Origin: Planctomycetaceae bacterium
GTDB lineage: Bacteria; Planctomycetota; Planctomycetia; Isosphaerales; Isosphaeraceae
Direction: 5' to 3'
Assembly (NCBI GenBank): GCA_019232645.1
Contig: JAFANO010000636.1
Coordinates: 1-5,400, forward strand
Length of the DNA: 5,400 nt
Part shown: one piece after another, positions 1 to 5,377 of the stretch
Layout of the letters: every line of letters starts with the position of its first letter
Position numbering within the stretch: the first letter of the stretch is position 1
Made by a program: the position numbers and the translations under genes
Notes under the pieces: generated by a model
The model's database searches: none
What the model was told of the DNA's origin: nothing
What the model saw: the letters and a program-made list of their open reading frames with translations, nothing else

Positions 1-165
1 CGGTTCGAGGAGGCCGGCGTGACTGCATGTCTCTACGGCCACCTCCATACCCAGGGTCAATGGTCGCTGGCCGTGCAAGGAGACATCCGGGGCGTCCGCT
101 ACTTCTGCGTGGCCGCCGACGCGATCGGTTTTCGACCTCTCCGCATCGGTTCACGTTCGCGATGA
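1..165 (+). CDS. Calcineurin-like metallophosphoesterase, C-terminal part (5' end outside window)
   Basis: Frame 1 is open from the first base to a TGA at 163-165 and gives the last 54 residues of a protein. The segment YGHLH (residues 12-16 of the visible part) is the GHxH metal-binding motif found near the C-terminus of calcineurin-like phosphoesterases (PF00149 type). It is followed by GVRYFCVAADAIGFRPLRI, which matches the usual ending of this family: a beta-hairpin of the form VRY.CVAAD..GF.P. Family members are binuclear-metal enzymes that hydrolyse phosphomono- or phosphodiesters. The substrate cannot be told from the C-terminus, and the N-terminal metal ligands lie outside the window. 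The protein ends in a short basic tail, SRSR. The same frame continues as plausible-looking protein for 25 codons beyond the TGA (see findings). Family assignment is fairly secure; specific function is unknown. Confidence 0.8.
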   Translation, partial: RFEEAGVTACLYGHLHTQGQWSLAVQGDIRGVRYFCVAADAIGFRPLRIGSRSR

Positions 166-303
166 TGCCTCGTGCCCAAGGACCAGCGAGACCTCCGAAT
201 CTATTCGGATTGGGAAGAGATGTATCCGGTGCTCCATTGAATCAGGACCGCTCATAAGAGACAACTTGGAAAGGAATGCCTGAGGCTGGTTCGGATCCCC
301 CAT

Positions 304-390
304 CCAACCCTCACCCACGAGGGGGAAGAGGTTGCTTTTTCTCTCTCCCCCCTGGTGGGAAACGACCGCGGGGAAGGGGCGAGGTTAGGG
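304..390. repeat. Nested imperfect inverted repeat, possible small dispersed element
   Basis: The outer arms are CCAACCCTCACCC (304-316) and GGGGCGAGGTTAGGG (376-390), which pair imperfectly. Inside them, GGGGGAAGAG (321-330) pairs with CTCTCTCCCC (341-350) around the loop GTTGCTTTTT, with one mismatch and one G-T wobble. The arrangement of CCCTCACCC, then a GGGGGAAGAG/CTCTCTCCCC hairpin, then GAGG-TAGGG resembles small dispersed palindromic repeats seen in many GC-rich bacterial genomes. The T run lies in the loop, not after a stem, so it does not look like a factor-independent terminator. Only one copy is in the window, so its repeat nature is inferred. Confidence 0.4.
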
Positions 391-646
391 CCGGCGCGGC
401 GACTCCCCCCTCGAGCCGTCAAGAGGAACGATCAGCCCTCAGCCCCGACCCCGTCGTATCCCGAGCCCGATATCGGTCGTGGTTTCGTCGACGATGACCA
501 GCGGATCGTGGACGATCGAGAGTGTTTCGAATTCGACTGGCAACTCCGCCTCCCATTTTTACAATGGGGATCCGGGAAGGGGCGGCAGTGTTGACAAGGG
601 CGCGCCGGAAGGAGGGACGACGAGACACGGTAAGACGCCACATCGA

Positions 647-666
647 GAGATCAAAGTCTTTATCTC
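647..666. promoter_or_regulatory. Candidate operator-like dyad upstream of csrA
   Basis: GAGATCAAAGTCTTTATCTC is a near-perfect dyad centred on T657. AAAG pairs with CTTT, and GAGAT pairs with ATCTC, with one unpaired C at 652. It lies about 40-60 bases upstream of the candidate csrA -35 element, where an activator or repressor could bind. No regulator family is recognised from the sequence, so this is only a structural observation. Confidence 0.25.
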
Positions 667-706
667 AGAGGGATTTACAACACGATCTCTGGCGCGTGAG
701 TGGTCA

Positions 707-735
707 TTGGCATGCAGCATGCTTACTTATATTGA
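707..735 (+). promoter_or_regulatory. Candidate csrA promoter with internal GCATGC-A-GCATGC dyad
   Basis: TTGGCA at 707-712 resembles a sigma-70-type -35 box. TATATT at 728-733 (spacer 15) or TATTGA at 730-735 (spacer 17) could serve as the -10 box. This is the most AT-rich stretch ahead of csrA and would give a leader of roughly 65 bases. The spacer is largely occupied by GCATGC-A-GCATGC (710-722), an odd-length palindrome that could bind a repressor. Planctomycete promoters are poorly matched by the E. coli consensus, so confidence is low. Confidence 0.3.
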
Positions 736-765
736 ACGAGCCTCAGGTCGGCGTGGGCCGTCGCG

Positions 766-801
766 AGGGATCGACATCGGGTACTCCACAACAAGCGGGA
801 G
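766..801 (+). promoter_or_regulatory. csrA ribosome binding site with GGA motifs, possible CsrA autoregulation
   Basis: GGGAG at 797-801, six bases before the ATG at 808, is a good Shine-Dalgarno sequence and supports that start. It contains a GGA (798-800) in the context CGGGAGA, and a second GGA sits at 768-770 in GAGGGATC, 30 bases upstream. CsrA dimers elsewhere bind paired GGA motifs, one of them covering the ribosome binding site, and csrA is often self-repressed this way. The motif pair is seen. Binding is inferred, and GGA is common in GC-rich DNA. Confidence 0.3.
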
Positions 802-807
802 AATTCC

Positions 808-1011
808 ATGCTGGTTTTGAGCAGGAAGCTGGGAGAGAAGATCGTCATCGGTGACAACATCATCGTGACGGTGGTCAAGATCGACCGCAACCAGATCCGG
901 ATCGGGATCGAGGCGCCCCAGGAGGTGCCGGTCTACCGCGAAGAGATCTCTCCGACTCGTGTCGAGAAAGATGAGAAGTCATCGTCGGGAATCATGACCC
1001 TGTCGCGTTAA
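808..1011 (+). CDS. csrA: Carbon storage regulator CsrA (RsmA)
   Basis: This is a complete 67-residue CsrA, a small homodimeric RNA-binding protein that binds GGA motifs in mRNA leaders and alters translation or stability. The start MLVLSRKLGE and the segments IGDNIIVTVV, NQIRIGIEAP and VYREEI align without gaps to the family's beta-strand core. The RNA-contacting Leu4, Arg6 and Arg44 are all present. The tail after residue 47 (SPTRVEKDEKSSSG onward) is charged, serine-rich and variable, as is usual, and the length is slightly above the 61 residues of the E. coli protein. The ATG at 808 is fixed by homology and by GGGAG six bases upstream. No fliW or flagellar gene is next to it: upstream is a 642-base gap, and downstream a gene on the opposite strand whose coding region overlaps the csrA stop. 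It is probably transcribed alone. Assignment is very secure; targets are unknown. Confidence 0.96.
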   Translation: MLVLSRKLGEKIVIGDNIIVTVVKIDRNQIRIGIEAPQEVPVYREEISPTRVEKDEKSSSGIMTLSR

Positions 1012-1952
1012 GGGGATCCCGAGACCAGGCGACAGGGACGCATCTCCTCGGGCCAGACTGCCCTCAACGCAGTTGCCGCCTTGCGGATGGCGCTTCCGGC
1101 CTTCAATCCCGCCAGTGAGCGACAAGTCCCCAGGGGCTCGACTGTTACTGGTCCGTCATAGCCTCCTTCCGCCAGCCGTTGCAACAGTGATCGTGAATCG
1201 ATCACGCCGCATTCATCAGGCAAGCCTCGGTCGTCATCCCGGATCGCCCCACGATCGGGAGTGGCTGCTGCGGGCAGGTCGGCGAGATGAACCCAGACGA
1301 CGCGATCGACGCCCCACTTCAATCCGGCCTCGATCGTCTCGCCTGCGGCATAGAGGTGGAACCCATCCAGGAGGATGCCGAGGTTGGGGGCCTCATCCCA
1401 GAGTGTGCCCAGCCAACGGTCGAGTTCGGCCAGTCGCGTCACGAAGGGCCAACCGCGACCGGTGCGAGACGAAGCGACTCCGATGACCTCCAGGCCCAGG
1501 CGGCACCCATGCTCGGCCAGGACGCGGGCGATCGCCCCGAGTCGCAGGAGGTGCAGGTCGCCGATCGCGGCGAGATGATCGGCGCGTGCGGCCTCGGATT
1601 CGGGCCGTTCAGGCGTCTCGGGCATGACCCAGGTCCCGGTGCGCGTCAGCCCCAGTGCGGCCGCGGCCGCGGCTAGCTTCGGGAGTCGCCCCAAGTCGTG
1701 AGCGAAACGCTCGCCGTCCGCTCTCCAGGTGACGGGCAAGGGCCAGGCCCCTCCCCGGAGGCCGAGGTCGTTCATCCTCGCCCGCAACTCCCTCAGGTCG
1801 CCGCCACCCTCGACGATGTCGCGGACCATGAGGTCCACGCCTTCGAACCCCGCCTCCGAAGCCAGCTCGAGCGTCGCCTTGGCCGGGAGATCCAGGCCCA
1901 GGGCCCGGGAATTCAGGCTCGGATACATCGTACAGAAGGCGGACCGAATCAT
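1008..1952 (-). CDS. Sugar phosphate isomerase/epimerase-like protein (xylose isomerase-like TIM barrel)
   Basis: This 314-residue protein fits the AP endonuclease 2/xylose isomerase-like TIM barrel family (COG1082 type). Early strand and helix ALGLDLPAKATLELASEAGFEGVDLM (residues 17-42) is the typical opening, in which the helix ends in AGFEGVDL. The expected divalent-metal or catalytic acids and histidines sit at strand ends: Glu155 (LGLEVIG), Asp196 and His199 (LLDGFHLY), His222 (VWVHLADLP) and Glu272 (VTVEPLG). DDDRGLPDECGVID (239-252) corresponds to the family's R..PG.G.ID loop. Members isomerise or epimerise sugars, inositols or hydroxypyruvate; the substrate is not predictable here. 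There is no signal peptide, so it is likely cytoplasmic. The start at 1952 has GAGGA about 11 bases upstream. Met9 (codon 1926-1928) lacks such a site but begins MYPSLN, so it remains an alternative. It is convergent with csrA (shared TTAA) and divergent from the GH15-like gene. Confidence 0.85.
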   Translation of the reverse strand: MIRSAFCTMYPSLNSRALGLDLPAKATLELASEAGFEGVDLMVRDIVEGGGDLRELRARMNDLGLRGGAWPLPVTWRADGERFAHDLGRLPKLAAAAAALGLTRTGTWVMPETPERPESEAARADHLAAIGDLHLLRLGAIARVLAEHGCRLGLEVIGVASSRTGRGWPFVTRLAELDRWLGTLWDEAPNLGILLDGFHLYAAGETIEAGLKWGVDRVVWVHLADLPAAATPDRGAIRDDDRGLPDECGVIDSRSLLQRLAEGGYDGPVTVEPLGTCRSLAGLKAGSAIRKAATALRAVWPEEMRPCRLVSGSP

Positions 1953-2305
1953 CCGCGGTGCGATCCTCGCGTCCTATTCCCCGGCAGGAAAACCGATCGA
2001 AATCTCGAGACGCCTCGAGAATGCGCCGATCTGGGGGATCGGATCCTAGGGGTCGACAGGGCCCGCGCCTCGATCCCCGCGCGGTCGCGCCCGGCCTCGC
2101 CTCGATCGGACGTCGCCGATGGGCCAGAACCTAACACGCCATCGGGATCGCGCCAAGGCCGCAAAGCCGAGCGGTGGGCGTACCTGACCCTTGGCGCGAC
2201 ACGACCGAACCCTCAGAATCAAGCACCCGAGATCATCGGTCGGATCGCAGGCGAGGGCGACCATGATTTCCCCGGCGGGTTGGGCGGCGCGAGGCTCTTG
2301 TCAAC
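1953..2305. other. Divergent intergenic region between TIM-barrel and GH15-like genes
   Basis: These 353 bases separate two divergently transcribed genes and must hold both start regions. Open frames here are antisense or low-complexity and have no recognisable family. The clearest structure is the inverted repeat at 2148-2199. A second, CCGATGG (2116-2122) with CCATCGG (2139-2145), lies just before it. TGTCAA at 2299-2304 reads TTGACA on the minus strand but has no -10 partner. No good sigma-70-like promoter was found on either strand. The GH15-like ATG sits in a 10-bp palindrome, CAACATGTTG (2302-2311). Confidence 0.55.
2148..2199. repeat. Perfect 11-bp inverted repeat with 30-base spacer
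   Basis: TCGCGCCAAGG (2148-2158) is exactly the reverse complement of CCTTGGCGCGA (2189-2199). The 30-base spacer contains a further 4-bp pair, CCGC (2159-2162) with GCGG (2171-2174). It lies about 110 bases before the GH15-like start and about 200 before the TIM-barrel start. It could be a structured mRNA leader, a paired protein-binding site, or a terminator-like stem without a T tract. An 11-bp perfect match at this distance is unlikely by chance even in GC-rich DNA. Function is unknown. Confidence 0.45.
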
Positions 2306-5044
2306 ATGTTGGCGACGTGGATCGAGGCGGCGGCGAAAGGGCGTCATGGAGGACCGGTCCGCGCCGGCATGTGGTCGGCGGTCATCGTCGGGACCCATCC
2401 GACCGAGACGAACCAGATCGTCCGGCTCGAGATGACGGTCGACGACGTCTCGGTGGGGCCGTTGCCCGGCTACTGGATCGAGAACAAGGGGGTCAATAGC
2501 CTCTGGCACGTCCCGATCCCGCCGCAGGCGGTCGGTGCCCGGCTTCATTATCGCTCGATGGCGGAGCACGAGGGGGAGAAGGTCTTCAGCCCGTTTCAGG
2601 ATACGGTCGTCCGGCCCAACCTCCCCGATCGCTCCGAGTCGGGCGATGTCTTGGCGCCCAGCCCCGAGGGCCTGGTCGGCAATCGCCTGATGACGGTGCG
2701 GATCGACGGCCGCGGCTCGACCTACGACGTCTATTTCCCCACCGTCGGGCTGCACTCCGACGTCCGGCCCGCCGAAGGGGAGATGCCGCAGAGCCGCTCG
2801 CACTTCCGCGCGATCGTCGGCGGCCTGGCCATCCAGCGCCGGCTCGACTGGTTCACCGAGCGGCTCTCGTGGGAGGCGTTCCAGCACTACCTCGGGGCGA
2901 CCAATCTCCTGGTGACCGAGTTGACCTGGCGGCGCGGGCCGTTCCGGGTCCTGCTCACCGACTCCGTCGCCATGGGCGTCGGCCTGCCCAGGACGGCGGG
3001 CGGGACCACCTCGCCGGGCCAGTATCTCAAACGGTTCCGGATCAAGAACGATGGGAACGAGTCGCGGCGCGCCCTCTTCGGCGTCTACGTCCAGGCCGAG
3101 GTCAACGGCGGGATCGGCGAGCACGGGCTGAGCTGGCTCGACGGCGACCGGACGCTGCTGGCGACCAACCGCGGCCACGGCCACGTCAACCGCAAGCTGG
3201 CCCGGGACGCGACCGTCGAATTTGTCGTGGCGCTGGACAGCCGTGGCGACGTCCACTGCGAGACGACGAGCACCAACTCGGCGGTCCTGCTCCGCTGGCT
3301 CGACCTGCCGGCGGGCGAGGCCGTGACGGTCGACCTGCTGGTCAGCGGGGCATTCACCGGCTGGCGCGGTGACTCGGGGACGTTCGAGCACTGGCTCCGC
3401 CCCGCCCTGGCCTGGTTCCGGGCCGCCGACCTCGACCAGGTCGAGCAGACGACGGGCCAGGTCTGGGACGGCTTCGTCGAGTCGCTGCCCAGCCCCCACT
3501 TCCTCAAGCCGACCTACGCCGTCAGCCTCCGCCGCTCGGCGCTGGCCACCGCGTTGCACGCCGACGCGCAGTGGGGTGCGATCGCCTCGGGCTTCGATCG
3601 CGGCCTGAGCGCCTATTGCTGGCCGCGCGACGCGATCTGGGCCGGCGGGATGATGGACCGGCTGGGCCACACGACGATCGGCCGGGGCGTCCTCCGATGG
3701 CTGTCGAAGGTCCGCGGTCAGAATCGGCAGTTCGCCTACTGGTTCCAGAAGTACACGATCGACGGCAACGCCGAGTGGGAGACCCCCGCGGTGGATCAGA
3801 CGGCGATGATCCCCTGGGCGCTGGAGCAGCATTATCGCCGGACCGGAGACCGCGACTTCGTCGCGGCGTCGTGGCCGATGATCGAGCAGGCCGCCGCCGT
3901 CTGCAACGGAGTGTCGGGCCACCCCGGTCTGTGCTGGCTCGACGACCTGAAGCTTGTCAGCTCGGCCGGTGCCTGGGACAATCGCTTCGGGGCCTTCCAC
4001 TACTCGAACACCGCGGTGGTAGCCGGCCTCCTCGCGGCCGCGCGCCTGGCCGAGCTGCTCGATCGAGCCGAGCCCGCCGCGCGCTGGCGGGCCTTGGCCG
4101 AAACGATCTGGGAGGAGGGGATGCTCCGACAGGCCCCCTCCCGAGGCCGAGGGCCGGGGATGGTCGATCCCGAGACGGGCCGGTTCTTCGACGCGCGACG
4201 GCTCTCGACCCTCCCCGCCCTCTGGACCGATCGGCCCGAGTTCCTGATCGAGCAATCGCGCGACCTGGACATCAGCCTGCTTGGCCCGGTGATCCCGTTC
4301 GGCCTGCTGCCTGCCTCCGACCCCCGGATGATCCGGACCGCCGAGGCCATCCTCCGGCACTCACTCATCGACGGCGACCCGAACACCCTGACGCGCTGGG
4401 TGCCCGACCCGACCCGGCCGAGCCGGAGGTTCCCGCCAAGCGAGTCGCATAGCCACGACATCTCGAGCATGGCCACGCTCTGGATGGCACGTTACCTCAT
4501 TCAGCTCGGCCGCGAGACGGGCCAGGGGCATTACTGGAACCGCGGCGTGGCGATGCTCGACAGCATCCTCCTCCGCCTGCTCCCGCTGGGCCTGGGCATG
4601 CGTGCGGCGGTGCGCCTCTCCGACCCTCAGCGTTTCACCTTCCACGCCGCGGGCGTCTGGAGCCTCCACGCGATGCTCATCGAGACAATGCTCGACCTTG
4701 CCGGGCTCGATTACGACGCCCTCGACCGCCGCCTGACGCTCGCGCCGGCCCTCCCGAGCGCCTGGCCACACATCGGGCTGAGCCGGACGTTCACCTGTGG
4801 CGAGGTCTCGTATCGGCTCGATCACCCGATCGGGGGTACGATCTATCAACTCGGCCTCAAAGCGCGCCTGGACTATCCGGTGACCCTCCGGGCCTCGCTG
4901 ACATGCCCCGGCCTCACCGAGCTCGGCCCGTGGAATTCCTCCCCCGAAGTTCCGCCCCCCGAATTCGAGCACCGGACCAGCCGGCTCTCCTGGACCGTCA
5001 CGCTGCCCGAGGGCGACTCGACCTCGACCTGGACCTGGGGCTGA
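2306..5044 (+). CDS. GH15/glucodextranase-like glycoside hydrolase with divergent active site
   Basis: This 912-residue protein has an (alpha/alpha)6-barrel of glycoside hydrolase family 15 type (glucoamylase, glucodextranase, trehalase). Residues 1-115 form a predicted beta-sandwich of unassigned type. Residues about 120-370 resemble the supersandwich domain of bacterial glucoamylases, for example STYDVYFPTVG (138-148). The barrel spans about 385-800, with the landmark YCWPRDAIWAGGMMDRLG (437-454), HYSNTAVVAGLLAAARLAELL (565-585) and DISLLGPVIPFGLLPASDPR (655-674). Residues 805-912 look like a C-terminal beta domain as in related six-hairpin glycosidases. By eye, the general-acid segment WE.R corresponds to WDNR (557-560), giving Asp558. 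The segment that should carry the catalytic base Glu reads GMRAAVRLSDP (764-774), with no Glu. There is no signal peptide, so a cytoplasmic glucan- or oligosaccharide-acting role is inferred. The start at 2306 has only a weak GAGG 11 bases upstream. The gene appears intact and monocistronic. Confidence 0.8.
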   Translation: MLATWIEAAAKGRHGGPVRAGMWSAVIVGTHPTETNQIVRLEMTVDDVSVGPLPGYWIENKGVNSLWHVPIPPQAVGARLHYRSMAEHEGEKVFSPFQDTVVRPNLPDRSESGDVLAPSPEGLVGNRLMTVRIDGRGSTYDVYFPTVGLHSDVRPAEGEMPQSRSHFRAIVGGLAIQRRLDWFTERLSWEAFQHYLGATNLLVTELTWRRGPFRVLLTDSVAMGVGLPRTAGGTTSPGQYLKRFRIKNDGNESRRALFGVYVQAEVNGGIGEHGLSWLDGDRTLLATNRGHGHVNRKLARDATVEFVVALDSRGDVHCETTSTNSAVLLRWLDLPAGEAVTVDLLVSGAFTGWRGDSGTFEHWLRPALAWFRAADLDQVEQTTGQVWDGFVESLPSPHFLKPTYAVSLRRSALATALHADAQWGAIASGFDRGLSAYCWPRDAIWAGGMMDRLGHTTIGRGVLRWLSKVRGQNRQFAYWFQKYTIDGNAEWETPAVDQTAMIPWALEQHYRRTGDRDFVAASWPMIEQAAAVCNGVSGHPGLCWLDDLKLVSSAGAWDNRFGAFHYSNTAVVAGLLAAARLAELLDRAEPAARWRALAETIWEEGMLRQAPSRGRGPGMVDPETGRFFDARRLSTLPALWTDRPEFLIEQSRDLDISLLGPVIPFGLLPASDPRMIRTAEAILRHSLIDGDPNTLTRWVPDPTRPSRRFPPSESHSHDISSMATLWMARYLIQLGRETGQGHYWNRGVAMLDSILLRLLPLGLGMRAAVRLSDPQRFTFHAAGVWSLHAMLIETMLDLAGLDYDALDRRLTLAPALPSAWPHIGLSRTFTCGEVSYRLDHPIGGTIYQLGLKARLDYPVTLRASLTCPGLTELGPWNSSPEVPPPEFEHRTSRLSWTVTLPEGDSTSTWTWG

Positions 5045-5131
5045 TCCGGGATCCCGGGGCGATTCGCCTTCTCGACTCGATGATCTTTCCAGGGAGGAGG
5101 GGGCCGTGTGCCCCGGGCCCGGGCCTCGGCT

Positions 5132-5158
5132 CCGATGAGGACTCCCGTGGCTCATCGG
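5132..5158 (+). terminator. Candidate terminator stem-loop after the GH15-like gene
   Basis: CCGATGAG (5132-5139) and CTCATCGG (5151-5158) form a perfect 8-bp stem around an 11-base loop, 88 bases after the glycosidase stop. The following bases, TCAACGTGTTGTTCTC, are T-enriched but lack a true T run, so this would be an atypical factor-independent terminator or an RNA-stabilising hairpin. A GC-only hairpin at 5100-5114 lies just upstream. Confidence 0.35.
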
Positions 5159-5214
5159 TCAACGTGTTGTTCTCAACGATTAATGTTCGCGAGGACTCGC
5201 CGCGATGCAAGGGC

Positions 5215-5242
5215 TCGCGCCGGGGGATCCGTCCCCGCGCGA
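5215..5242 (+). promoter_or_regulatory. Stable tetraloop hairpin, possible leader element of next gene
   Basis: TCGCGC (5215-5220) pairs with GCGCGA (5237-5242). After a two-base bulge (CG, 5221-5222), GGGGA (5223-5227) pairs with TCCCC (5232-5236) around a TCCG tetraloop. That gives 11 base pairs, 9 of them G-C. It lies about 135 bases before the next start codon. It could be a leader structure, part of a small RNA, or a second terminator for the upstream gene, though no T tract follows. Function is not known. Confidence 0.35.
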
Positions 5243-5361
5243 CTCGACGGCCGCCACCCTCCACCCTAAACTGGGAGCCTCCAGCGTGTCCGGTCGACGG
5301 GTGCTTCCCCTCCCCGAGGAATCCTCGCACGGCATCGGGGAGGGGGCGGTCACTTGGTCCC

Positions 5362-5367
5362 AGGAGG
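5362..5367 (+). promoter_or_regulatory. Ribosome binding site fixing the start of the last gene
   Basis: AGGAGG is a full-strength Shine-Dalgarno sequence ten bases before the ATG at 5378. Another ATG at 5373 is closer, but it reads only Met-Ser before TGA, so 5378 is preferred. Confidence 0.6.
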
Positions 5368-5377
5368 GCGAGATGTC

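Larger units (their letters stand above)
166..807. other. Non-coding gap with dyads, upstream of csrA
   Basis: I see no convincing gene in these 642 bases. The short open frames overlap one another on both strands and have R/P/S/G-rich low-complexity translations without family motifs. The gap holds a dyad TCCGAAT-ct-ATTCGGA at 194-209, just after the phosphoesterase stop and without a T tract, and a nested inverted repeat at 304-390. It also holds 10-bp palindromes at 467-476 (CCGATATCGG) and 485-494 (TCGTCGACGA), and a 6-bp hairpin CCCATT-tttac-AATGGG at 552-568. The last 170 bases are more AT-rich than their surroundings and carry the candidate csrA control region. A TTGACA at 591-596 has no acceptable -10 partner. 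A small RNA cannot be excluded. Confidence 0.6.
5045..5377. other. Hairpin-rich gap between GH15-like gene and next gene
   Basis: No gene is recognised in these 333 bases. They hold a 12-bp palindrome CCGGGATCCCGG (5046-5057) just after the glycosidase stop, and a hairpin GGGGC-cgtgt-GCCCC (5100-5114). A further palindrome, CCCGGGCCCGGG (5112-5123), precedes the 8-bp stem-loop at 5132-5158. Next come an AT-richer patch (about 5165-5187), the dyad GCGAG-ga-CTCGC (5189-5200), and a stable tetraloop hairpin at 5215-5242. The open antisense frame here is a continuation of one opposite the glycosidase gene. Termination of the upstream gene and the promoter and leader of the downstream gene are expected here. 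A small RNA cannot be excluded. Confidence 0.55.

Noticed and set aside
591..619. Perfect TTGACA -35-like hexamer at 591-596.
   Set aside because: The bases 15-19 downstream are GC-rich (GGAGGGACGA), with no -10-like hexamer.
355..854. Overlapping short open frames between the phosphoesterase and csrA, one of which overlaps the csrA start.
   Set aside because: They overlap each other in several frames, have no ribosome binding site or recognisable motif, and have compositions typical of chance frames in GC-rich DNA.
1018..1052. CCCGAG/CTCGGG pairing just after csrA as a csrA terminator.
   Set aside because: It is only a 6-bp stem with a 23-base loop and no T tract, and it lies within the coding region of the convergent gene.
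2276..2304. Minus-strand TTGACA (TGTCAA at 2299-2304) as promoter for the TIM-barrel gene.
   Set aside because: The expected -10 position reads GC-only sequence, and the site is about 350 bases from the start codon.
1073..2435. Plus-strand open frames opposite the TIM-barrel gene and running into the gap after it.
   Set aside because: Arginine- and proline-rich shadow translations; the minus-strand frame has clear TIM-barrel motifs and catalytic residues.
2219..5155. Very long open frames on the minus strand opposite the GH15-like gene (about 713 and 264 codons, separated by one stop).
   Set aside because: They are in exact register with the sense codons, so antisense stops arise only from TTA, CTA or TCA sense codons, which are rare in this GC-rich gene. 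The single break is a TCA serine codon at 4361-4363. The translations are G/R/P/A/D/V-rich with no family motifs.
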